14,277 nucleotides of DNA. It comes from JBNJGT01 sp964473285 (lineage in GTDB: Archaea; Nanobdellota; Nanobdellia; Woesearchaeales; JACJVW01). The stretch is taken from the NCBI GenBank assembly GCA_964473285.1, contig CAYYOI010000041.1, forward strand, positions 1 through 14,277, given 5' to 3'. Below are positions 1 to 6,142 of the stretch, one piece after another. The translations under genes and the position numbers were made by a program. The notes beneath the pieces were generated by a model. It was given only the letters and a program-made list of their open reading frames with translations, did not search any database and was not told where the DNA came from. The stretch's first letter is position 1; the number at the start of each line of letters is the position of its first letter.

Positions 1-488
1 GTTGATGTCGATTCGAAGATACAATGGAAAATGCCTGACGCTTGCAAGTTCCAATTGCTTGAAATCTTGTTTTACCTGCATGTCGTCGCAATGTTTTATC
101 CTTTCATAGAGATTTATGTCTTTTTTGACATTTGCAGGCGCGATTATATATGCTGAGTTCTCTCCTTCAAACCCCTGGAGGTTGTATATGTTTCCTTTGC
201 GGGTGTATCTTGTGTCATTGCCTGAAAGAAGCAATGCGCTTTGTCACTTGCTTCATAATAAATAAGCTCGGCCCCATTGCCATTTTCACGGATATCAATA
301 AGGCCTTGATTCCTGGAAACGAAATTGAATTCAGCTGGAACAGGAAGCTCATGATCCCTTTCTCTGCCAAACAATACACCATAACCCTGTTCTAGGTATT
401 CTGTAATGTCTTTGTCAAATATGGTTCCATAATCAATGGACTCAAGTTTTGCGTTGATTCTATATTTATCAGTTATTGGGTCTGTCAT
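1..488 (-). pseudogene. Frameshifted gene of unknown function, cut by the window edge
   Basis: The frame opening at the ATG at 488 (a GTG at 491 is a less likely start) runs to a stop at 144. From 243 down to base 1 the neighbouring frame is open without a stop, and its product after the shift (SALLLSGNDTRYTRKGNIYN onward) looks more protein-like than the tail of the first frame. Joining the two near 235-243 gives one continuous protein of more than 160 residues leaving the window. I see a one-base shift, which could be a true lesion, an assembly error or a recoding site. No obvious slippery heptamer is visible. No family is recognised. The start sits about 25 bases after a TATA-like box at 511-520, so transcription is probably intact. 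Confidence 0.6.
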
Positions 489-510
489 CACTAGTCGGAA
501 GTATATGCTA

Positions 511-520
511 ATTTATAAGG
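511..520 (-). promoter_or_regulatory. TATA-like promoter box for the gene starting at 488
   Basis: On the minus strand this reads CCTTATAAAT, about 24-32 bases before the ATG. That matches archaeal TATA spacing for a leaderless transcript. Confidence 0.5.
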
Positions 521-577
521 TTTTCGAAGGAAGGGTCTTTCAAATAATTACCGTATCGACTTCGACCTACTTTTTTT

Positions 578-618
578 AAAAAGGGGTGACATCCCCGTAA
601 AAGACATCCTCTGTCACC
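578..618 (-). terminator. Hairpin plus T-run after the methyltransferase gene
   Basis: On the minus strand a 7-bp inverted repeat, GGTGACA (618-612) and TGTCACC (591-585), is followed by CC and five Ts (582-578). It lies 12 bases after the methyltransferase stop. The loop is about 20 bases, so the hairpin is modest, but the T-tract alone would fit archaeal termination. Confidence 0.5.
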
Positions 619-629
619 TTATATTTTTT

Positions 630-1124
630 TTATATTGGATAGTGGTCTTCTTTTTGAATAACCCGAAGGAAGAAGATTATATCTTTTGGTTCTTCAATTA
701 TGTCTTCAACAACGAATTCTTTTTTTAGAAGGGTTTCTATTCGCTCTCTTTTCTGTGATCTCTTGAGAAAAGAGATAATGACTCGATCTTTTGCAACTCT
801 TTTCATTTCATCTATGGCTTTTTCTATGTCAGTGAAATTCTGGATTGCAGTGATAGATATCACAATGTCAAAATCATTATCCGGGAACGGGAGGTCTTCT
901 GCTGAGGCCCATATGGCATTCTTTGCCTGCTTTATCAATTCTATGCTTGGGTCTATACCAATCACTGAACATGGCCAGTCCATTGATATACCTGTGCCGC
1001 AGCCAACATCAAGAAGTTTGTCTGTTGGGGAAACCTGGAGCTTTTGCTTTATGACTGAAAGCTTTCGGAGTTGCTCTTCACCATAGAGTTCGTTATAGCC
1101 CTTTGCGATCGAATCATAGTACAT
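630..1124 (-). CDS. Class I SAM-dependent methyltransferase (Methyltransf_11-like)
   Basis: The 164-residue protein has the Rossmann-type SAM-binding core. Motif I is LLDVGCGTG at residues 37-45, the acidic residue ending strand 2 is D58 in IGIDPS, motif III-like AEDLPF is at 75-80, and FDIVIS (85-90) is motif IV. The C-terminal third is a shortened helix-strand region, so the protein is shorter than most family members (200-250 aa) and lacks an obvious substrate-recognition insert. The substrate cannot be read from sequence; small molecule, lipid and tRNA are all possible. It is expressed as a single gene, with its own TATA box at 1145-1152 and a hairpin terminator after the stop. The family assignment is firm, the target unknown. 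Confidence 0.9.
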   Translation of the reverse strand: MYYDSIAKGYNELYGEEQLRKLSVIKQKLQVSPTDKLLDVGCGTGISMDWPCSVIGIDPSIELIKQAKNAIWASAEDLPFPDNDFDIVISITAIQNFTDIEKAIDEMKRVAKDRVIISFLKRSQKRERIETLLKKEFVVEDIIEEPKDIIFFLRVIQKEDHYPI

Positions 1125-1144
1125 GGTGATGATTAATCAGTTCT

Positions 1145-1152
1145 CATTTATA
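1145..1152 (-). promoter_or_regulatory. TATA-like box for the methyltransferase gene
   Basis: TATAAATG on the minus strand lies about 21-28 bases before the ATG at 1124, consistent with a leaderless archaeal transcript. Confidence 0.55.
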
Positions 1153-1190
1153 TTGATGGCGGAAAAGACAGTGGACATCCGGGTGTGAGA

Positions 1191-1200
1191 TTTTAATATT
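1191..1200 (+). promoter_or_regulatory. TATA-like box for the nuclease gene
   Basis: TTTTAATATT lies 21-30 bases before the ATG at 1221. This spacing supports 1221 rather than the in-frame ATG at 1248 as the start. Confidence 0.45.
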
Positions 1201-1220
1201 AAGACCTTTTCTCTTGCTTC

Positions 1221-1694
1221 ATGTGGGTCAAGCATGTATATATACCCATGCAGAGGGAATATCGTATCAAGAGGGGACTGTCTGAGCGACAGATCAAGAA
1301 GCATCTCGAATCTGTTGGTTGGAAGGTTTATAGAGGAGGTTTTTTGCATTGCCTTAGAACAGAAATGTATCCTGCGGTTGAGACCAAGTACAAGGAGCTT
1401 GAAAGGCTCATGGAAGGAGAGGTGCTTGAAAAGCTTCAATACATGTGTGAGGTGCAGCATGGGATGCCGGATTTTTTGTGTTACAGGGGGTATTTCAAGT
1501 TTGTCGAATGCAAACTGGGGCATGAGCAGCTGAGTGATCGGCAGAAAAGGTGTATCAGCCGTCTTATGGGTATGGGTTTTGAGGTTGAGATATACAAGCT
1601 GGTATATGCATGTACCAAGAACCGCATAGCTTATGTGAATCTTTTTGATGGGTCAAAATACGTAAAGGAGCGGCAACTTCGCCTAAGGATTTAA
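1221..1694 (+). CDS. VRR-NUC-like PD-(D/E)XK nuclease
   Basis: The 157-residue protein carries a PD-(D/E)XK nuclease core. GMPDFL (81-86) supplies the first acidic residue D84. FVECKLG (94-100) supplies E96 and K98. SDRQKRCISRLMGMGFEVEI (105-124) has the glutamine helix (Q108) and final strand typical of VRR-NUC and Holliday-resolvase-like folds. An N-terminal helical region (about 20-75, SERQIKKHLESVGW then charged helices) precedes the core. Members of the fold cut DNA in repair, recombination or mobile-element contexts; which applies here is not visible. The stop codon overlaps the TATA box of the next gene, so the two may be separately transcribed despite the 20-base gap. The fold call is strong, the biological role open. 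Confidence 0.8.
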   Translation: MWVKHVYIPMQREYRIKRGLSERQIKKHLESVGWKVYRGGFLHCLRTEMYPAVETKYKELERLMEGEVLEKLQYMCEVQHGMPDFLCYRGYFKFVECKLGHEQLSDRQKRCISRLMGMGFEVEIYKLVYACTKNRIAYVNLFDGSKYVKERQLRLRI

Positions 1695-1698
1695 AAAT
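1690..1698 (+). promoter_or_regulatory. TATA-like box overlapping the nuclease stop codon
   Basis: TTTAAAAAT sits over the TAA stop (1692-1694). It is 23-31 bases before the ATG at 1721 but only 17-25 before the one at 1715, which slightly favours 1721 as the true start of the next gene. Confidence 0.4.
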
Positions 1699-1714
1699 AG
1701 GAAAATACTCTCGT

Positions 1715-2485
1715 ATGCTGATGAATACGCTGCGAAAATTGGTAAATAAACCTGTAGTTCTGACCAGCAGGGGAAATGTTGCAATAAAGGAAGCACTCAA
1801 GCATGTGAGATCACAAGGCGGGGAGACGATACTTATCCCAGACCAGGGAGGTTGGCTAACATACAAGCAGTTCCCTCCTAAGCTTGGGCTTTCATGCGTT
1901 GAGATAAAAACAGATGATGCGGTATTTGATCTGGATGATCTGGCAAAAAAAGCAAAGGATGCTTCAGCCCTTTTGTATGAGCAGCCGGCAGGATATTTCG
2001 CGCATCAGGATATGAAGAGAATCTATGAAATATGCAAAAAAAAGAATTGTCTTGTTATTGCTGATGTTTCGGGTTGCATTGGTGATGCAGAGATATTTGA
2101 ACCAGATGCCGCAGATATAGTAGTATGTTCATTTGGTGAAGGAAAGGCTATTGATGTAGGGTATGGAGGTCTTATCGCTGGAGAGGTCTTGGTTTCTGAG
2201 AGTTTTGATCATTCTTATATGAGGGCGCTTGAAGGCAGGCTGCATGAACTTCCCAGAAGGCTTAGGGCATTATATGCTGTTTGTGATGATATAAAACAGG
2301 ATTTTTTGTCTTTGCATCATGACAGGAAGGGGATTGTTGTTGTTGTTCCTTTTGAAGACGAGAAGAAACGAGAGGAGATCATCTCCTACTGCAAATCTGA
2401 AGGTCTTGAATACACAGAATGCCCAAGATACATAAGGGTGCTTCGTAAGGCAATTTCTATAGAGGTCAAAAGGAAAATATTTTAA
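1715..2485 (+). CDS. Short PLP-dependent aminotransferase-like protein (fold type I)
   Basis: The 256-residue protein resembles DegT/DnrJ/EryC1-type and related fold-type-I PLP enzymes. Visible landmarks are a GNVAIKEAL helix near 20-28, the cofactor-pyridine aspartate D117 in LVIADVSG (113-120), and the putative Schiff-base lysine K144 in CSFGEGKAID (138-147), followed by a glycine-rich GYGGLIAG loop (149-156). Normal members are about 350-400 residues. This one has most of the large domain and only a short C-terminal domain, so it may be a reduced enzyme, may work as an unusual dimer, or may have lost activity. A second ATG at 1721 fits the promoter spacing better and would remove two residues. 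No biosynthetic neighbours indicate the substrate. Confidence 0.75.
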   Translation: MLMNTLRKLVNKPVVLTSRGNVAIKEALKHVRSQGGETILIPDQGGWLTYKQFPPKLGLSCVEIKTDDAVFDLDDLAKKAKDASALLYEQPAGYFAHQDMKRIYEICKKKNCLVIADVSGCIGDAEIFEPDAADIVVCSFGEGKAIDVGYGGLIAGEVLVSESFDHSYMRALEGRLHELPRRLRALYAVCDDIKQDFLSLHHDRKGIVVVVPFEDEKKREEIISYCKSEGLEYTECPRYIRVLRKAISIEVKRKIF

Positions 2486-2486
2486 A
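2477..2486 (+). promoter_or_regulatory. TATA-like box over the aminotransferase stop
   Basis: AATATTTTAA(AG) lies about 23-32 bases before the ATG at 2509. A GGAG at 2487-2490 is too far from the start to act as its ribosome-binding site, so a separate leaderless transcript is likely. Confidence 0.4.
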
Positions 2487-2508
2487 GGAGATACTACCAA
2501 TAGGTACT

Positions 2509-2757
2509 ATGGGACAGCCAGAAGTTTATGATTTCTTATATAATAATTCTTCCGGGTGGTTTACTGTCAAGGAGATTGCTGAGGAGACAAACATGTCGAC
2601 GCAGTCAGTATCTGTAGCCTTGAAAAAGCTCAGGAAAAGCGATCAGGTCGAATACAGGGTAATAAAGACTGAGGGTTATAAGGGAGCTAAAAGAGGCACA
2701 TATGCATACAGGTTCAAGAAAGAGTTCCAGCTAACCTTGTTTGCGTTTATTGAATAG
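2509..2757 (+). CDS. Small winged-helix DNA-binding protein
   Basis: The 82-residue protein is little more than a winged helix-turn-helix domain. VYDFLYNNSSGWFTVKEIAE (6-25) begins with helix 1 and helix 2. TNMSTQSVSVALKKLRKSDQ (27-46) is the turn plus recognition helix. The wing is VEYRVIKTEGY to GTYAYRF (47-69). This pattern is typical of MarR/ArsR-like archaeal regulators. It has no sensor domain, so it may bind constitutively or dimerise through the short C-terminal strand. The last 27 bases overlap head-on with the 3' end of the unknown gene on the other strand (stop at 2731). Its target is unknown; the neighbouring operon ending beneath it is one candidate. Confidence 0.8.
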   Translation: MGQPEVYDFLYNNSSGWFTVKEIAEETNMSTQSVSVALKKLRKSDQVEYRVIKTEGYKGAKRGTYAYRFKKEFQLTLFAFIE

Positions 2758-3444
2758 TTGTATGGCAGTGTAGGTGTCACCTTCCCTGAAAATGGGTTCA
2801 TAATCAAGTTTTTCTGCAATGGCTTCTGTCTTTTGACGGTCCCAGTCAGGAATGGTCTTTTTAGTGTCATACCATATGAATACATCATCTTCTATTGTTA
2901 TGATTGCGTCCTCATACATATTAAGGAGGGTTGAGAGGGCAAAAGGTATTGTGGTTTGCTGGCTGTAATTGTATTCTGCAGGAACCTCTTTTTCGAAGAG
3001 TGTTGCTGTGTTCGCATAGTCTTTTGCAGTGTAGGTGCCATTGTTGATGCGTTCTGTTATCCTTTCTTCTCTCTTTAGTATCTGTTCCAGCTTTGGGTGT
3101 ATATTTTCAGGAGGGGTTAGGGTTACTTTTTCATCCATTGCTGAAAGCATGCTTGATGCATACTTCTGGAGCTCTGCAAGGCTTGCCTGATACCATTCTG
3201 TGTCCTTCTTGATTTGTTGGTCTGCTTCAAAAAGAGTATTGTATATATGTGATGCATCTACTGAAAATTCTTCATACACATCACGCAAGAATTCAATATG
3301 AGGCTTGTTCTTGACAGGTGATTCACAAAGTTCATGAAGGGCTTCTGAGAGATTAAAAGCGTATTGCATATAGTTGTCATCCAGCATAAGATGGGGTTCT
3401 TCTTTTATTTCCCTTAATGTCTGCTGGAGCATATCGACTTTCAT
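2731..3444 (-). CDS. Protein of unknown function, last gene of the left operon
   Basis: No family is recognised for this 237-residue soluble protein. The first two thirds (1-165) are rich in charged amphipathic helices with no membrane segment. The last third looks like a small alpha/beta piece, with strands DAIITIEDDVFIWYD (174-188) and DTYTAIQLFNKR near the end. The start is well placed: GGAGGTG at 3459-3453 lies about 8 bases before the ATG, and ATGA at 3444-3441 overlaps the previous stop, so translation is coupled to the upstream gene. The 3' end overlaps the winged-helix gene on the other strand. Its role is inferred only from company: a four-gene operon beside a putative ubiquitin-like operon. 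Confidence 0.75.
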   Translation of the reverse strand: MKVDMLQQTLREIKEEPHLMLDDNYMQYAFNLSEALHELCESPVKNKPHIEFLRDVYEEFSVDASHIYNTLFEADQQIKKDTEWYQASLAELQKYASSMLSAMDEKVTLTPPENIHPKLEQILKREERITERINNGTYTAKDYANTATLFEKEVPAEYNYSQQTTIPFALSTLLNMYEDAIITIEDDVFIWYDTKKTIPDWDRQKTEAIAEKLDYEPIFREGDTYTAIQLFNKRKQG

Positions 3445-4160
3445 CTTTTCAGCACCTCCGCATTGTCGTATATATCAAGGTCTGAATTGGTAATGATGAG
3501 AAGATGTTCATTGTGGTTTGGTATATTGACTGTCTTCATCAATGATCGTCTTTTCTGGTAAGTTGTATTCTCATATTTCACTGCCATTATCGATTGTGAG
3601 GGCTTAAGGTCGTAATTCAAGGCATTCTCCCTGGTGTAGACCGGCCCTATGGTTAGTCTCTCTATTTTGTTGACAGGGTATGCGGGGTTATTAAGATCAG
3701 CAAAATGGGAATGATCCCAGGCGTGATTTTTGTTTGCACTTATATCGTATGCTACCCATCTGCCTGCGAACTGGTACAGACGTGAGCCTTTGATCTCTTT
3801 GATTGCAGGGAGATCCATTTGTTCAGTCAACTCCGCAATCCTTGCATTAAGATAATCATTGCGCTCGTTATTGAAGCGTATTTTGTCCCGAGTCAGTATC
3901 GCTTCAATGCATCCAGTTATGTCTGCCTTTTCCCTGGGAAGGGTTGGAAGGGTATCATATAGATAAAGCATGGATCCCTTTGCCGGGAATCCTTCTTTAC
4001 CTATCACTGTCCAGGGAGCCATGGAAAATATATCCTGAAGGTTAGCCACTTTCTCAATGAAATCGCTGTGCTTTTCTATAATCTCATTGAGCCCGTGACT
4101 GGAGTTCTTCAGGGCATAAAGGTTTTCCACGACCTGACGCATGTGCTCATATGGGTTCAT
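3441..4160 (-). CDS. Protein of unknown function, third gene of the left operon
   Basis: The reading frame could open at a TTG at 4217. The ATG at 4160 is preferred because it overlaps the previous gene's end by only 14 bases (ATG inside ...GACCATGAACC...), giving 239 residues. No known family is seen. An N-terminal helical half (MNPYEHMRQVVENLYAL onward) precedes a mixed region around 135-160 (SRLYQFAGRWVAYDI). A strand-rich C-terminus ends in HLLIITNSDLDIYDNAEVLK. The layout of helical N-terminus plus small alpha/beta C-terminus resembles the next gene (2731-3444), hinting that they are distant relatives or pair with each other; this is inference. No signal peptide or membrane span is visible. 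Confidence 0.7.
   Translation of the reverse strand: MNPYEHMRQVVENLYALKNSSHGLNEIIEKHSDFIEKVANLQDIFSMAPWTVIGKEGFPAKGSMLYLYDTLPTLPREKADITGCIEAILTRDKIRFNNERNDYLNARIAELTEQMDLPAIKEIKGSRLYQFAGRWVAYDISANKNHAWDHSHFADLNNPAYPVNKIERLTIGPVYTRENALNYDLKPSQSIMAVKYENTTYQKRRSLMKTVNIPNHNEHLLIITNSDLDIYDNAEVLKR
3453..3459 (-). promoter_or_regulatory. Shine-Dalgarno site for the gene starting at 3444
   Basis: GGAGGTG on the minus strand, inside the end of the previous coding sequence, fixes the ATG at 3444 as the start. Confidence 0.7.
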
Positions 4161-5145
4161 GGTCTCTTGTTGAAAACTCGGGCTTGCTGTTGTAAAGGTT
4201 CTCCTCAAGTTGTTCAAGCTTGCTCATCAGGTTTCTCTCTTCGCTCTCATTTTGTTGTTTCTGCTCGTTGTATATCTTCATTGCATTATTGGCCTTATCT
4301 ATATGATCTGACTGGATAGAATTGTTCATCCGCTTGAATCTTGTCAGACCTCCATACATGTCCTTTATTATCTGCGAGTCAAGGGTTATCTTTTCCATTG
4401 CAGGGCGCACGTCCTGGTGGTAGTCAATGGTTGTCTTCATCTCACCTGCAAATTCTTTCAGGTCTGAACTGCGCTGGTTGTTTATCCTTGAGAGCAATTC
4501 CAGTTCTGTTGCGTGGTCTCTTTTCTTTTTTAACATGCCAACATATATCTTTCCTTCATAGACATCATTTGCAAGCTTTCGTTCCTGATTCATGAATTCC
4601 TTCTCATACTTATGGTGCTTTTGCAGTGCTTCCATGTCTTCAGGAATGCCGTCGTCAGCGTATTGTTCCATAAGCTCTTTTAGTTCCTTGAATAGAGCTT
4701 CTGATTCCTTTATCCTCTCGTAACGCTCATCAATCTTTTTTGCATACTCTTCAATGCTTGCCTTGATCTCTGAATATTTTGACTGTATGGTCTTTGCTGT
4801 ATTCTCGTTATCTGCAACAAGGGCGGTTATCAGCTGATAGCCTGTGTAGAACTTTGATTCTATCTCGTCTACAAGTTCAGCTTCGCTGACACCTTCCTTT
4901 CTTCTCAGTAGCTTGTAGGGAAATTTCGAGTTCTTTTGCATTCGTTCGTACTTGTTGCAAAGATCATCAAGGCCCTGAGTGAATTCCTGCACTGATTTTT
5001 GCTTGTCAACTACTACAGGAAATCGCTTAGTATTATTGTGAAGCGTGTGCCATGCGGAGTTGAATGTCTCTCTTTTGGAGCTTTTTTGTGGCAGTCCTTC
5101 ACCATTTATGGATTTTAGTTCTTCCAATTTATCATCTATGTTCAT
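4147..5145 (-). CDS. Coiled-coil protein of unknown function
   Basis: The 332-residue protein is almost entirely helical and highly charged. Heptad-like stretches occur at about 120-185 (SKYSEIKASIEEYAKKIDER and following), about 190-260 and about 280-320 (NEQKQQNESEERNLMSKLEQ). There are no membrane spans and no catalytic motif. The length and charge pattern fit a structural or scaffolding protein that could assemble into rods or bind the membrane-anchored protein encoded 4 bases upstream. The start has an excellent Shine-Dalgarno (GAGGTGA, 4 bases before the ATG). PspA/Snf7-type membrane-remodelling proteins also have long helices, but I see no specific signature of them. Confidence 0.75.
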   Translation of the reverse strand: MNIDDKLEELKSINGEGLPQKSSKRETFNSAWHTLHNNTKRFPVVVDKQKSVQEFTQGLDDLCNKYERMQKNSKFPYKLLRRKEGVSEAELVDEIESKFYTGYQLITALVADNENTAKTIQSKYSEIKASIEEYAKKIDERYERIKESEALFKELKELMEQYADDGIPEDMEALQKHHKYEKEFMNQERKLANDVYEGKIYVGMLKKKRDHATELELLSRINNQRSSDLKEFAGEMKTTIDYHQDVRPAMEKITLDSQIIKDMYGGLTRFKRMNNSIQSDHIDKANNAMKIYNEQKQQNESEERNLMSKLEQLEENLYNSKPEFSTRDHEPI

Positions 5146-5149
5146 ATTT

Positions 5150-5156
5150 TCACCTC
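5150..5156 (-). promoter_or_regulatory. Shine-Dalgarno site for the coiled-coil gene
   Basis: GAGGTGA on the minus strand lies 4 bases before the ATG at 5145 and overlaps the stop region of the preceding gene. Confidence 0.75.
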
Positions 5157-5602
5157 ATATAATCCTTTGCCTGGTCTAATTTTTCCTTTAGATTCTCGTA
5201 AACATCTTCAGAAATGTTTTTCATGTAGCTTTTCTGATTCCGTGTCATCAGCTCTTGCTTGATTTCTTTGTCCAAATACTCAAACTGTTTCAGGGCAGCT
5301 TCTACACCTCCTCTTTTGGTATACGCCCTGTTAATCTCCAGGATGTTGTCTTCATACTGGATTGGCTCTTCTTTCATGATGCCTGTTGCAAGATCAATAA
5401 GACGGGGATGATATTTCTGCGCACTTTCTGTGATCTCCTCTATATTTTGTAGATTTTTTTCGTAAGTGTAGTGCACAGGCGCTTGACCTTTTATCATTGC
5501 AACCATTGGATCTGTCAAATCTGCCTGGTCCACATAAGTCACTAAAGCACCCATAACCCCAATTATTGTAATCCCCTTTATCGTTCCGCTAATTATTCCC
5601 AT
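5150..5602 (-). CDS. Membrane-anchored helical protein, first gene of the left operon
   Basis: The 150-residue protein begins with a single hydrophobic segment (about residues 3-24, IISGTIKGITIIGVMGALVT), likely an uncleaved signal anchor since no clear cleavage motif follows. The remainder is a charged helical domain with KNISEDVYENLKEKLDQAKD near the C-terminus. No family is recognised. It heads the four-gene operon: a TATA-like box lies at 5631-5640 and AGGTGA lies 4 bases before its ATG. The downstream coiled-coil protein starts 4 bases after its stop. A reasonable inference is that this protein tethers the otherwise soluble operon products to the membrane. Confidence 0.75.
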   Translation of the reverse strand: MGIISGTIKGITIIGVMGALVTYVDQADLTDPMVAMIKGQAPVHYTYEKNLQNIEEITESAQKYHPRLIDLATGIMKEEPIQYEDNILEINRAYTKRGGVEAALKQFEYLDKEIKQELMTRNQKSYMKNISEDVYENLKEKLDQAKDYMR

Positions 5603-5606
5603 ATAA

Positions 5607-5612
5607 TCACCT
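5607..5612 (-). promoter_or_regulatory. Shine-Dalgarno site for the gene starting at 5602
   Basis: AGGTGA on the minus strand lies 4 bases before the ATG, the same spacing as for the next gene in the operon. Confidence 0.6.
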
Positions 5613-5630
5613 ATGGAACGGAGGTTTCAG

Positions 5631-5640
5631 TTTTTAATAT
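5631..5640 (-). promoter_or_regulatory. TATA-like box of the left operon
   Basis: ATATTAAAAA on the minus strand lies about 29-38 bases before the ATG at 5602, leaving room for a short leader with the Shine-Dalgarno site. It faces away from the plus-strand promoter near 5711. Confidence 0.45.
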
Positions 5641-5710
5641 TGGTTTAGGCTGAGTTTTCGGAAAAAATTCAGTCAAAGCAGAAATATTTGCATATATTGA
5701 TTATTAAAGC

Positions 5711-5718
5711 ATATTAAG
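5711..5718 (+). promoter_or_regulatory. TATA-like box for the gene starting at 5740
   Basis: ATATTAAG lies 22-29 bases before the ATG. A second candidate, TTATTAAA, lies at 5701-5708. Confidence 0.4.
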
Positions 5719-5739
5719 GTCTTCTTCAAAGAAAGAACA

Positions 5740-6141
5740 ATGGGATTAGAGATAGAAACTAAGGGAATGGGAGAATATGTTTTCAAGGCAATGATGGCAT
5801 CTAAGGTCTCTCTTGGATTGCTTGTCTTCTCCTGTTATATCGGGGCGAAAAACCATGAACTCATCAACAGGTTGGAAGATTATATCCTTCATCATAATGT
5901 GCCTGTTGAACAGAAGTATTTTAGTGACCCGAGGGGGCTTTATGTTGATCTTTCAATAAATGATAAAGGGAGGCGTGAGGTTTATCTAGTCCATGAGGAA
6001 AGCGGTAAACGCCTTGCAATAAAAGAGGATATGGTTCCTTCTACAAAAGATATAATAGATTGTCTTGAATCAAGGCTGGAAGATATGAGTTATCAGGAGA
6101 GAGATGCGGTCAAGAAAACACTTTATTCAATATCTCGCTGA
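5740..6141 (+). CDS. Small membrane-anchored protein of unknown function
   Basis: The 133-residue protein has one probable N-terminal membrane segment (about residues 14-35, with VSLGLLVFSCYIGAK at its core). After it comes a soluble domain with a strand pair (GLYVDLSIND and REVYLVHEES, about 66-88) and a charged C-terminal helix region (STKDIIDCLESRLEDM and following). No family is recognised. It is the only plus-strand gene between the two minus-strand operons, diverging from the left one and converging on the JAB gene, whose stop is one base away. Both it and the product of 5150-5602 carry an N-terminal anchor, so they could meet at the membrane, but this is only suggestive. Confidence 0.7.
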   Translation: MGLEIETKGMGEYVFKAMMASKVSLGLLVFSCYIGAKNHELINRLEDYILHHNVPVEQKYFSDPRGLYVDLSINDKGRREVYLVHEESGKRLAIKEDMVPSTKDIIDCLESRLEDMSYQERDAVKKTLYSISR

Positions 6142-6142
6142 T

